Source: JAKVBH01 sp049800955 (GTDB lineage: Bacteria; Pseudomonadota; Alphaproteobacteria; Rhodobacterales; Rhodobacteraceae). From it: a stretch of DNA of 64,000 nucleotides. The notes under the pieces were generated by a model that made no database searches, was not told the DNA's origin, and was given only the letters and a program-made list of their open reading frames with translations. Both the position numbers and the translations under genes were made by a program. Every line of letters starts with the position of its first letter. Position 1 is the stretch's first letter. Shown here piece after piece: positions 24,818-33,161 of this stretch. The stretch is from positions 930,001 to 994,000 of the forward strand of contig NZ_JBNAGA010000002.1 of assembly GCF_049800955.1 (NCBI RefSeq), given 5' to 3'.

Positions 24818-25098
24818 GGGTGCCTCCCTTTGGGCTTGGCCTTACGGCACATCTGTCCCGGGCGGTCGAAACGCGACTCGCTGCGGATGTGCTGTCAGGG
24901 CGTCTGGTTCGGTTAGGTGCCTAGCCGCCCGACGCCGGGATCGGGCTTTACGGTTTCTCAGTGCGTCCCTGTCGAAAAGTGTTTTCTTTTCGGTTCTTTG
25001 ATCTCGGGGCCGCGGTGGCTGGCATCCCTTTTCTCTGGACTTGAAGACACTATCGGCGCGATGCTCATGTCAGTCCAGCGAAACGATTTCAGGCCCAT

Positions 25099-26058
25099 AT
25101 GAGCGAAATTCAGCTACATAAGGTTGATCTGAACCTTCTTTCGACATTCGAGGCCTTGATCGAGGAGGGCAGCGTCGCGGGAGCGGCAGACAGGCTTTCA
25201 CTGACAGCCTCCGCTGTCAGCCATGCGCTTGGACGATTGCGCACGCAATTTGACGATACGCTTTTTGTCCGCGTCGGTGGCAGGATGCAGGCTACACCAC
25301 AGCCGCTGCGGCTTGCCGATGAGATCGCACCGGTTCTGAGGCACTTGCGCCTCGCGCTCAAACCGGCCGCACCCTTTGATCCCCGCACGACAGACCGGGT
25401 GTTTCGCATTGGGCTCCATTCTTGTCCGACGCTGATGGCGCAGGTGACTGCGCACCTCCAGTCCGAAGCTCCCAATGCAATGATCGAATGGGTGCCGATC
25501 CGGTCTCGCAGTCAGGCCGATCTGGTCGACGGATTGATCGATTTGTTGCATGTGGGCGGGCCTGTCCACCTGTTTGACCGGGTCCAGTCCAAGGATCTGG
25601 AGCCGGCCACCTTCTTCAGTTTTGTCAAGCGCGGACATCCCGCTGCGCAGGACTGGCGTGTCGAGATGGCTGCGCAGTATCGCTATCTTCAGGTCGCCGT
25701 TGAAGACCAAGGTGCTGGCAGACCGGTCGAACAGGAACATCACCTGCTCAACCGGCCGCGCACCCTAGGGAGCAAGGTGCCGGATTTTTCACTGGTGGGT
25801 GTGATCCTTGACGCAACCGATTTCATCGCAACGCAGCCGTCCATTGCCATGGAGGACATGTGGGTGCGCTATGATCTGGAGGTGATGGAACCCGTGGCGG
25901 CGCCGTCGAGTTTCCCGATGCGCTTTACCTGGTCCGCGCGCAATGCGACCGATCCCGCCAACACCTGGCTGCGCGATATCGTCATCGCGGCCTATGACGC
26001 GCATCAGGCCGATATCAATCGCAAGTTTCGTGACGTGTTGATCTCGCTTCAGCGCTGA
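25099..26058 (+). CDS. LysR-family transcriptional regulator
   Basis: A 319-residue protein with the N-terminal winged helix (residues 8-66; LNLLSTFEALIEEGSVAGAA, VSHALGRLRTQFDDTLFVR) and a C-terminal ligand-binding domain. The NodD/LeuO-like start (HKVDLNLL) is clear. The ATG at 25099 is used. Its target is unknown; the methyltransferase gene is divergent from it. Confidence 0.92.
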   Translation: MSEIQLHKVDLNLLSTFEALIEEGSVAGAADRLSLTASAVSHALGRLRTQFDDTLFVRVGGRMQATPQPLRLADEIAPVLRHLRLALKPAAPFDPRTTDRVFRIGLHSCPTLMAQVTAHLQSEAPNAMIEWVPIRSRSQADLVDGLIDLLHVGGPVHLFDRVQSKDLEPATFFSFVKRGHPAAQDWRVEMAAQYRYLQVAVEDQGAGRPVEQEHHLLNRPRTLGSKVPDFSLVGVILDATDFIATQPSIAMEDMWVRYDLEVMEPVAAPSSFPMRFTWSARNATDPANTWLRDIVIAAYDAHQADINRKFRDVLISLQR

Positions 26059-26250
26059 ATCGATGCGGGCGTGAGAATCATGCGTGGTAACTTGCTTGGG
26101 CGCAGCCGTCATGTATCCCTTGGGATCGAGCGACACGCGCGGAAAGGGGGCAGCCCGGGTCAGGGAACCCAACGGGTGCGGCGTGTGATCGCCCCGCTTG
26201 AGCCGCCTTTGTGTTAGGGGTAACAGTATTGCAAGCACCAAGAAGGACGC

Positions 26251-27285
26251 ATGCCTGTGACGATTGATCCCAAACGCCCGCTCACTCTTCGGGATGTGTC
26301 TGAAGCCTCTGGCGTATCGGAGATGACCGTCAGTCGCGTGCTGCGCAATCGCGGCGATGTGTCGGCCGCAACGCGAAAGAAGGTCCTCGAAGCGGCAAAG
26401 TCATTGGGGTATGTGCCCAACAAGATCGCTGGCGCTTTGGCCAGTCAACGCGTCAATCTTGTCGCCGTGATTATCCCGTCGCTCTCTAACATGGTGTTCC
26501 CGGAGGTGATGGGCGCGATTTCGGCTGAGCTGGAAGATACCGAGTTGCAGCCCGTGGTCGGGGTGACGGATTACCTACCGGAAAAAGAAGAACGCGTGCT
26601 CTTCGAGATGCTCTCATGGCGGCCGTCGGGGATTATCATCGCCGGTTTGGAGCATACGGATGCCTCGCGCGCCATGTTGCAGGCCTCCGGTATTCCAGTG
26701 GTCGAGATCATGGATGTGGACGGGACGCCGGTTGATAGCGCGGTCGGGATTTCACACCGCCGCGCCGGGCGTCAGATGGCCAAGGCAATCCTCAAGCAAG
26801 GCTTTGAGATGATTGGCTTCATGGGCACGAAAATGCCCCTCGATCACCGGGCGCGCAAACGCTTTGAGGGGTTCACGGAAGCGCTTGCCCGTGACGGTGT
26901 CGAAGTGCTCGATCAGGAGTTTTATGAAGGCGGCTCGGCGCTGGCCAAGGGGCGGGAGATGACAGCCGCCATGATGGAGCGGACGCCGGATCTCGATTTT
27001 CTGTATTACTCCAATGATTTGATCGGCGCAGGCGGTTTGCTTTGGGCGATGGAAGAGGGCCTTGATGTGCCGGGCCGTTTGGGTCTTGCGGGGTTCAATG
27101 ATGTTGAGCTGTTGCAGGGCTTGCCGCGCAAATTGGCGACGATGGATTCCTGCCGGCGCGAGATTGGTGCCAAAGCCGCGAAAATCATCCTGTCGCGTTT
27201 GGATGAAGGTGGCGAAAGCGAAGCGGGCCAAGTTGTGGAACTGAGCCCCACGATCTCGATGGGCGACACGCTCAAGCGCTACTGA
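26251..27285 (+). CDS. LacI-family transcriptional regulator
   Basis: A 344-residue repressor. The N-terminal HTH (TLRDVSEASGVSEMTVSRVL, residues 10-29), hinge (NKIAGALASQR) and periplasmic-binding-protein-like effector domain (VAVIIPSLSNMVFPEVM onward) are all intact. The sequence is close to GntR-type gluconate repressors by pattern, but no sugar genes lie nearby, so the effector is unknown. Its stop overlaps the next start (TGATG). Confidence 0.92.
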   Translation: MPVTIDPKRPLTLRDVSEASGVSEMTVSRVLRNRGDVSAATRKKVLEAAKSLGYVPNKIAGALASQRVNLVAVIIPSLSNMVFPEVMGAISAELEDTELQPVVGVTDYLPEKEERVLFEMLSWRPSGIIIAGLEHTDASRAMLQASGIPVVEIMDVDGTPVDSAVGISHRRAGRQMAKAILKQGFEMIGFMGTKMPLDHRARKRFEGFTEALARDGVEVLDQEFYEGGSALAKGREMTAAMMERTPDLDFLYYSNDLIGAGGLLWAMEEGLDVPGRLGLAGFNDVELLQGLPRKLATMDSCRREIGAKAAKIILSRLDEGGESEAGQVVELSPTISMGDTLKRY

Positions 27286-28496
27286 TGTCGGTGCCGGTCC
27301 TGCCAAACGCGCTGGCGCGGCGGCTTTTTCTGCACAAGCATCTTCTGGCCGAGGCGCCCGAGGGGCCTGCGGATGGGGCCGCTTTGACAAGCCTTGTAGA
27401 GCGGCTGGGCTTCATTCAGGTTGACAGTATCAATACCGTCGCACGGGCGCATGATCTGATCGTTCATACGCGCAGACCGCGCTACCGTGCGGGTGGTTTG
27501 GCGCGGCATCTGGAGCGCAATCGCGCACTTTTTGAACATTGGACTCATGATGCGGCCCTGATCCCGATGTCTTTCTATCCGTACTGGCGGCTCAAGCAGC
27601 GGCGCGATGCGGCGCGTATGTTGGAGCGGTACCGCAGCTGGCGCGAGGGTGACTTCGAAGTGGAGTTTGATCGGGTGCGCGCGCATATCGAGATGCATGG
27701 GGCCTGTGGCTCCGGGGAACTTGGGACACGCGAGAAGAAAAGCTCTGGCGGATGGTGGGATTGGCATCCTGCCAAGACGGCTTTGGAGTACTTGTGGCGC
27801 AAGGGCGAACTGGAGATTTGTCACCGGAAGTCTTTTGCCAAGTATTACGATCTGAGCCACCGCGTTATCCCGCTTGAGGTTGCCGAACGTGATGTGACGG
27901 AGGCTGCATCGGTTGACTGGTTTTGTCAGGGGGCTCTCGATCGGTTGGGTTTCGCTACGACTGGTGAGATCGCCGATTTCTGGGACATCGTGACGAAGCG
28001 GGAAGCCAGGGACTGGGCTGAGGCCGCGGATCTGATTGAAATCGATGTCGAAGGCCACGATGGGGCCTTGCGGCGCCATCTCGCGCGTCGGGATGTATTT
28101 GATGCGGCCGAGGCGGCGCCCGCTCCCCCCAATCGCTTGCGTGTTCTCTCACCGTTTGACCCGGCCTTGCGGGACCGTAAACGCGCTGAGCGCCTGTTTG
28201 GATTTCACTACCGTATCGAAGTCTTTGTGCCGGAAGCAAAGCGCCAATACGGCTATTACGTCTTCCCCTTGTTGGAGAGAGATCGACTTGTCGGGCGGAT
28301 CGACATGAAGGCGGATCGCAAGGCGGGGCGTTTGAAAGTCACCGCGCTGTGGCCGGAAGCTGGCATGCGATGGGGGCAAGGGCGACAGGACCGTTTGGCG
28401 GCGGAGCTGGGACGGATCGCGCGTTTGGCGAATGTAGAAGAGGTTGTCTGGGCGTCCGACTTTCTCAAGGCACCCATCGTTAAGGATTCTTCATAA
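27285..28496 (+). CDS. YcaQ-like winged-helix DNA glycosylase (crosslink-repair family)
   Basis: A 403-residue protein of the YcaQ/AlkX (HTH_42) family. It begins LPNALARRLFLHKHLLAEAP, has LGFIQVDSINTVARAHDLIVHTRRP (the conserved QVDSI motif) near residues 42-66, HWTHDAALIPMSFYPYW around 85-101, and late RVLSPFDPALRDRKRAERLFGF. E. coli YcaQ unhooks DNA interstrand crosslinks. It overlaps the LacI gene by one base and is probably co-transcribed. Length is normal. Confidence 0.88.
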   Translation: MSVPVLPNALARRLFLHKHLLAEAPEGPADGAALTSLVERLGFIQVDSINTVARAHDLIVHTRRPRYRAGGLARHLERNRALFEHWTHDAALIPMSFYPYWRLKQRRDAARMLERYRSWREGDFEVEFDRVRAHIEMHGACGSGELGTREKKSSGGWWDWHPAKTALEYLWRKGELEICHRKSFAKYYDLSHRVIPLEVAERDVTEAASVDWFCQGALDRLGFATTGEIADFWDIVTKREARDWAEAADLIEIDVEGHDGALRRHLARRDVFDAAEAAPAPPNRLRVLSPFDPALRDRKRAERLFGFHYRIEVFVPEAKRQYGYYVFPLLERDRLVGRIDMKADRKAGRLKVTALWPEAGMRWGQGRQDRLAAELGRIARLANVEEVVWASDFLKAPIVKDSS

Positions 28497-28564
28497 AACA
28501 GGGCTATTCAGAGGATGTTCGAAAGAACGGTTCATTCTTGCGAGTGTTTTTGAATACGACAAAT

Positions 28565-28593
28565 GGGCGGCTCTGTGAGCCGTCCTTTTTTTT
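28565..28593 (+). terminator. Rho-independent terminator
   Basis: Nine-base stem GGGCGGCTC / GAGCCGTCC with a TGT loop (one G-U pair) followed by eight T, 70 bases past the ycaQ-like stop. It closes the lacI-ycaQ unit. Confidence 0.88.
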
Positions 28594-28731
28594 CGGCTGG
28601 TGCTTGTCAGCTTGTCACACTTGCAACTATCGCATGGCGGCTTTCGCCAATCCGAATTGGTGCTGCGGTGCAGCATGGCCTATCTCCGATCCTGTGGGCA
28701 AGCGCCCTTCATTCGAACTGGAGAGAAGATC

Positions 28732-28935
28732 ATGGCACATTTCGTAGACGAGCTGAACCAACACCCAACTTTGCTGGCCCGTGTTGCAGATCTCTTTGAG
28801 AGCCTCGTGACGAGCTCCAGCCGTGTGCGCGAACTCGAGCGTTTGAACGCGATGACCGATGATCAGTTGAACGCATTGGGTCTGCGCCGCCAGGACATCG
28901 TGCAACGTGTCTTCGGCGATCACCTCGCAAGTTAA
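28732..28935 (+). CDS. DUF1127-type small protein
   Basis: A 67-residue protein. The second half, RVRELERLNAMTDDQLNALG, then LRRQDIVQRVFGD, is the arginine-rich DUF1127 (YjiS-like) pattern. In alphaproteobacteria such proteins are linked to RNA metabolism and phosphate or stress responses. ATG 28732 is preceded by GGAGAGAAG. It has its own unit: a terminator upstream and a convergent GST gene downstream. Confidence 0.8.
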   Translation: MAHFVDELNQHPTLLARVADLFESLVTSSSRVRELERLNAMTDDQLNALGLRRQDIVQRVFGDHLAS

Positions 28936-29537
28936 GTCACGTTTTCCATCTCTGCCAAGGCGCGGACCCTTTTGAACGCGGGTCGCGCGCGCATGGCGGA
29001 CAGATAGGGTGAGAGCGCATCGGGCGGCGCCGGGAATTTGGCGGACACGGCCCAATTGCAGCAATGTGTCAGCAGAATGTCCGGAACGGTCATCATGTCT
29101 CCCATGAGATAGGGCCCGTTCACGCGATCCACCAACCGCTCAAGATTGCGCACAAATTCAGCTTTCAGAGACGTTTTGATCTGCGGGACACGCTGATCTT
29201 CCGGCAGCACAAAGCTGTGGCGTGCAGCGGTCCAGAGCACGGCATCCAATTCATCGAGGATGGTGTGCAGAAGCGCATCTTGGTGCGCGCGCTCAATGCT
29301 CCCTGCGTCAAAGGTCAAAACGCCGTGTTTGTCGGTCAGGTAGGTCATGATAGCGCTGCTGTCCGTGAGAACATGCGCGCCGTCCAGCAATACGGGGATC
29401 TTGCCCGAGGGGTTCACCGCGCGCACCGCTTCACTACGCGGCTTAGCCGGGACGAACTCATAATCGGCCCCAAGCTCTTCAAGAACCCACAAGACCCGAA
29501 ATGCCCGGCTCGCCACGCCGCCCAAGACCTTATACAT
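28932..29537 (-). CDS. Glutathione S-transferase
   Basis: A 201-residue GST. The N-terminal thioredoxin-like domain has SRAFRVLWVLEELGADYEFV and the glutathione-binding NPSGKIPVL-DG...LTDSSAIMTYL (residues 40-70). The C-terminal helical domain follows from about residue 85 (NGPYLMGDMMTVPDILL). It probably detoxifies electrophiles or peroxides. The subclass is not clear. It is convergent with the DUF1127 gene, overlapping it by four bases at the stops. Confidence 0.92.
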   Translation of the reverse strand: MYKVLGGVASRAFRVLWVLEELGADYEFVPAKPRSEAVRAVNPSGKIPVLLDGAHVLTDSSAIMTYLTDKHGVLTFDAGSIERAHQDALLHTILDELDAVLWTAARHSFVLPEDQRVPQIKTSLKAEFVRNLERLVDRVNGPYLMGDMMTVPDILLTHCCNWAVSAKFPAPPDALSPYLSAMRARPAFKRVRALAEMENVT

Positions 29538-29621
29538 CGCTCATCTCCCGTGGTGTTTTGATTTCAATGTCATGTTGGAGGGATGCTGACCGAGCTGCCA
29601 CTCAGACGGCGCAAGCCGTGG

Positions 29622-29963
29622 TCAGTCGGTTTCGACGGCACGGATCAGTTTGCGCTCGAGAACGCGCAGCACGGTCTTGAGATCTGCGCCGCGCTTCAGG
29701 ATTTGCCCGTCCATGCCAATCACGGAATACTGCCCCTGCCGCCCGCGCAGTTTGGGCCGCTTTTCGATACGGTAGAGCGGATGCTCCGCTGTGCGCCGAA
29801 AGACCGAGAAAATTGCCACGTCTTTGAGCGATGAGATGCCATAGTCGCGCCATTCACCAGCGGCGACCATACGGCCGTAGAGTGACAGGATCACATTGAG
29901 CTCTGTCCTGTGAAACGCGACGACATCGCCGGATTGAGCAGAGAAGGGGGCTTGGCTGTTCAT
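29622..29963 (-). CDS. DUF2794 family protein
   Basis: A 113-residue protein of the small alphaproteobacterial DUF2794 type: VVAFHRTELNVILSLYGRMV, then EWRDYGISSLKDVAIFSVFRR, and a basic stretch RIEKRPKLRGRQGQYSVIG. Start at ATG 29963 by family layout; the upstream frame from 29999 adds twelve odd residues. Function unknown. It follows the HD protein gene by 39 bases. Confidence 0.75.
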   Translation of the reverse strand: MNSQAPFSAQSGDVVAFHRTELNVILSLYGRMVAAGEWRDYGISSLKDVAIFSVFRRTAEHPLYRIEKRPKLRGRQGQYSVIGMDGQILKRGADLKTVLRVLERKLIRAVETD

Positions 29964-30002
29964 TCCTGACAAGGTGACGCGGCTTTGCGTGTAAATCAAG
30001 CG

Positions 30003-30623
30003 TTACGCGCGGCGCTCTGCCGCGAGCGCTGCATCGTAGAGCGGGGAGCGTTGGCCCGGTTGCACGTGGCTCGGGTCATAAGGGGCACGCGCGAAGACCT
30101 CCCGGACCATGGGCGCAAAGAAGGTGATTGGCTCGGTCGGGTAATCCGGATCAAAACTCGCCTGATCCCAATTCTCGCAGAATGCGGCGCAGTCGTCGAA
30201 ATAGGGATGGCCCTTGTAGACGTCACGCTTGTGGGGATCAGCGCCGACGTGTTCGCCATAGTAGATCATCTGGAAATCGCCATGGGTCTGGACACACCAG
30301 GCGCATTGCTCTCGCACGAAAGGCCGCAGGATGGTCGCGGCATATTCGTCGTGATTGTACGGGGCGTAGATATCACCGATGTCGTGCAGGAGAGCAGACA
30401 CGACCCAGTCGATATCCGCCCCGTCGCGCCAGGCGCGTGTGGCAGATTGCAGGGAATGACCAAGCCGGGTGACTTGATAACCCGAAAGGCTTTCATCGAG
30501 CTCGACCAAAGCTTTCAGCAATCTGTCGGCTGTGCCGGAGGCGTAGTCCGTTTCATGCTCGGTCAGAAAGTCATAATCTTCCTTGGTCCCGTCTTTCATC
30601 TGGGTAAAGCTGACTTTGTCCAT
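30003..30623 (-). CDS. HD-domain protein (PhnZ-like metal-dependent family)
   Basis: A 206-residue protein with a conserved HD core: HSLQSATRAWRDGADIDWVVSALLHDIGD (H-x-H..HD, about residues 55-85), then HDEYAATILRPF and CVQTHGDF. The order of metal ligands resembles the PhnZ/TmpB group of iron oxygenases and HD phosphohydrolases. No phosphonate genes lie nearby, so the reaction is unknown. Probably in one unit with the DUF2794 gene. Confidence 0.75.
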   Translation of the reverse strand: MDKVSFTQMKDGTKEDYDFLTEHETDYASGTADRLLKALVELDESLSGYQVTRLGHSLQSATRAWRDGADIDWVVSALLHDIGDIYAPYNHDEYAATILRPFVREQCAWCVQTHGDFQMIYYGEHVGADPHKRDVYKGHPYFDDCAAFCENWDQASFDPDYPTEPITFFAPMVREVFARAPYDPSHVQPGQRSPLYDAALAAERRA

Positions 30624-30722
30624 TCGGGCCTCCCTGCCGTGCCGGGCTTCATCTTACTGAGTGCCAGTGGTGCGAACCACACAAACGCGATGCATGGCGG
30701 CGCGCACAAGCGGTTTTGGGCG

Positions 30723-31595
30723 CTATGCCAAAACAAAATCCGCTTTGGCATAGCCTTGCAGATAAAGCAGCGCAGTGAGATCGCCGTGATTAATCCGGAC
30801 CGCAACCTGCGCGGCAACAGCGGGCTTGGCATGGGCTGCGACGCCAGTGCCTGCGGCCTGCAACATGCCCAGATCATTGGCGCCGTCGCCAACGGCGATG
30901 ACATCCTCTGAGCTCAAGCCCAGACGTGTCGTGATCTCTGACAACGCTTGTACCTTGGCGTCGCGCCCAAGGATGGGCCGCCCGACGTCGCCAGTCAGCC
31001 GGTTGTCCTCAATGATGAATGTGTTGGCGCGGTGCTCATCAAATCCGAGCATCGCAGCCACCTTGCTGGTGAAGGCCGTAAAACCGCCGGAGACAAGCGC
31101 GGCATGGGCGCCATGCGCTTTCATGGTGGCCAGGAGAGTGGCCCCGCCTGGCATAAGGGTGATCCGGCTCTGCAGGACGTCCTCAATAATGGAGGCAGGT
31201 TGGCCTTTCAAAAGGCCCACGCGTTCGATGAGCGCGGCTTCGAAATCCAGCTCACCGTTCATGGCGCGTGCCGTGATGTCCTTGACCCGCGCGCCCACGC
31301 CCACGAAATCCGCAAGCTCGTCGATGCACTCCTGCTCAATCATCGTGCTGTCCATATCCGCCAGGAGCATCTTCTTGCGCCGGTTTTCCTGAGGCTGCAC
31401 GATCAGATCCTTCCCGATGGCCTGACAGCTCTCCCAGACATCCCACAGATTTGCCGGTTCGCGCTCCAGCGGGAATTCGGCGGCTTCGTCGGGCGCAAGC
31501 CACAGAGCATCGCCGCCGCCCCAGGCATCCCGGATCGAGGTCACAAGCGCGGGGTCCAGTTGATTGGGTTTGGCAATGAGCGTCGCGATATACAT
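30723..31595 (-). CDS. serB: Phosphoserine phosphatase SerB
   Basis: A 290-residue HAD enzyme making the last step of serine synthesis. The catalytic DxDxT is at D80-M-D82-S-T84, with late VSGGFTAFT and GDGANDLGML carrying the Mg-binding aspartates. It has an N-terminal ACT-like part (residues 1-70) as in other SerB proteins. It lies divergent from serC, with the serC leader between them. Confidence 0.94.
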   Translation of the reverse strand: MYIATLIAKPNQLDPALVTSIRDAWGGGDALWLAPDEAAEFPLEREPANLWDVWESCQAIGKDLIVQPQENRRKKMLLADMDSTMIEQECIDELADFVGVGARVKDITARAMNGELDFEAALIERVGLLKGQPASIIEDVLQSRITLMPGGATLLATMKAHGAHAALVSGGFTAFTSKVAAMLGFDEHRANTFIIEDNRLTGDVGRPILGRDAKVQALSEITTRLGLSSEDVIAVGDGANDLGMLQAAGTGVAAHAKPAVAAQVAVRINHGDLTALLYLQGYAKADFVLA

Positions 31596-31600
31596 CTGTG

Positions 31601-31853
31601 ATCTCCGGATCGTCTGAAATGCGCCCTAGCGCAGCCTGCTGACGGATGCCAGAGGATGAATTGCCACCGGGTGATCAGCGCTTGCGGAATTCAGAGGTCT
31701 GTCAGAGGGCTGTCTGCTGGGACTCAAACCCGTGCAGGAGCCATGCTGCCGCATCAACAGGTTTCCGATAGTGGTCTGCCCGTGTCGCTTTTTTGAGGGA
31801 AAGCGCCGCGGGAGCGTCATTTTGCCTGTTGTGCCAAAACGCCTTGGCCCGTA
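31601..31853. other. Divergent serB/serC promoter region
   Basis: Gene-free stretch between serB and the serC leader. It should contain both promoters. I see no clear operator. Confidence 0.35.
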
Positions 31854-31912
31854 TGTCCGCCCGTGGGACACCCCTCCCCAACGAGGGGCGCTTATCTGGA
31901 AGGGTAGCATTA
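31854..31912 (+). ncRNA. Candidate serC leader RNA motif
   Basis: Two tandem hairpins lie directly upstream of serC: TGTCC/GGACA at 31854-31870 and CCCCTC/GAGGGG at 31871-31888, followed by GCGCTTATCTGGAAGGG and the start codon. This position and form match the serC motif known from alphaproteobacteria. The second hairpin is short and stable, so control of translation or early termination is likely. The match is by memory of the motif and should be tested with its covariance model. Confidence 0.55.
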
Positions 31913-33067
31913 ATGGCTATTGCACAACCGGTCACGCGGCCGGCAAACCCGCGTTTTTCGTCTGGCCCCTGTGCCAAACCCCCCGTTTTCGAATTGACCA
32001 AACTGGCGGATGCCGCCCTCGGGCGCTCGCACCGCGCGGCTGTTGGCAAGTCCAAGCTGAAGGCCGCGATCGAAGAGACGCGTGAGATCCTCGGCGTGCC
32101 TGCTGACTACAAAATCGGCATCGTACCAGCCTCCGATACAGGCGCCTTTGAGATGGCGATGTGGTCGCTCTTGGGCGAACGCCCTGCGGAGATGGTGGCC
32201 TGGGAGAGCTTCGGCGCTGGCTGGGTGACCGACGTTGTCAAGCAGCTTAAGATCGAGGCTAATGTTCATACGGCGGAATACGGCGAGATCGTCGATATGA
32301 CCGCGCTGAACTACGACAATGACGTTTGCTTTACATGGAATGGCACCACCTCGGGCGTGCGCATGCCATCGGGTGATGCGATCCCTGCGACCCGCGCAGG
32401 CCTGACCCTGTGCGACGCCACATCTGCCGCCTTCGCCATGGATCTGCCTTGGGACAAGCTCGATGTGACGACGTTCTCCTGGCAGAAGGTGCTGGGCGGG
32501 GAAGCGGCGCACGGGATGTTGATCCTGAGCCCTCGCGCGGTTGCACGTCTGGAAAGCTATACGCCTGCATGGCCGCTGCCCAAGATCTTTCGCCTGACGA
32601 AGGGCGGCAAGTTGATTGACGGCATCTTTGAGGGCGCAACGATCAATACGCCTTCCATGCTCGCCGTCGAAGACTATCTTCTGGCGCTCGAGTGGGCGCG
32701 CTCTGTTGGTGGGCTCCAAGGATTGATCGCGCGGGCGGATGCCAATGCGCAAGCCGTGCATGATTTCTGCGCCCGGAACGATTGGATCGACAATCTCGCG
32801 GTGGATCCTGCAACGCGGTCAAATACATCTGTGTGCCTGAAGTTCACCGATGCGCGCATTACGGACGGTGCGGCCTTTGCCAAGGCGGTGGCCAAACGGT
32901 TGGAAGCTGAAGGCGTTGCGCTGGATATCGGTGCCTATCGTGATGCGCCCGCTGGTTTGCGTATCTGGTGTGGCGGGACGGTCGAGACAGCTGACATCGA
33001 GGCGATGTTGCCGTGGTTGGCCTGGGCGTTTGAAGCCGAGATCTCCGCACATTCCCAAGCCGCTTGA
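31913..33067 (+). CDS. serC: Phosphoserine aminotransferase SerC
   Basis: A 384-residue PLP enzyme of the alphaproteobacterial SerC type. It begins MAIAQPVTRPANPRFSSGPC, the family start. The PLP lysine is in the FSWQKVLGGEAAHG stretch, near residue 193, with earlier GIVPASDTGAFEMAMW. It converts 3-phosphohydroxypyruvate to phosphoserine. ATG 31913 is preceded by GGAAGGG. serA follows 94 bases downstream on the same strand. Confidence 0.95.
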   Translation: MAIAQPVTRPANPRFSSGPCAKPPVFELTKLADAALGRSHRAAVGKSKLKAAIEETREILGVPADYKIGIVPASDTGAFEMAMWSLLGERPAEMVAWESFGAGWVTDVVKQLKIEANVHTAEYGEIVDMTALNYDNDVCFTWNGTTSGVRMPSGDAIPATRAGLTLCDATSAAFAMDLPWDKLDVTTFSWQKVLGGEAAHGMLILSPRAVARLESYTPAWPLPKIFRLTKGGKLIDGIFEGATINTPSMLAVEDYLLALEWARSVGGLQGLIARADANAQAVHDFCARNDWIDNLAVDPATRSNTSVCLKFTDARITDGAAFAKAVAKRLEAEGVALDIGAYRDAPAGLRIWCGGTVETADIEAMLPWLAWAFEAEISAHSQAA

Positions 33068-33161
33068 CCTCTGTCGTCCCGGACGGGCTCCGGGGCGCGT
33101 TTCTCACTCCCTCTGACTATGACGTCCCGGCTTTTGCCCCGGGATACGAAGGATAAACCCC

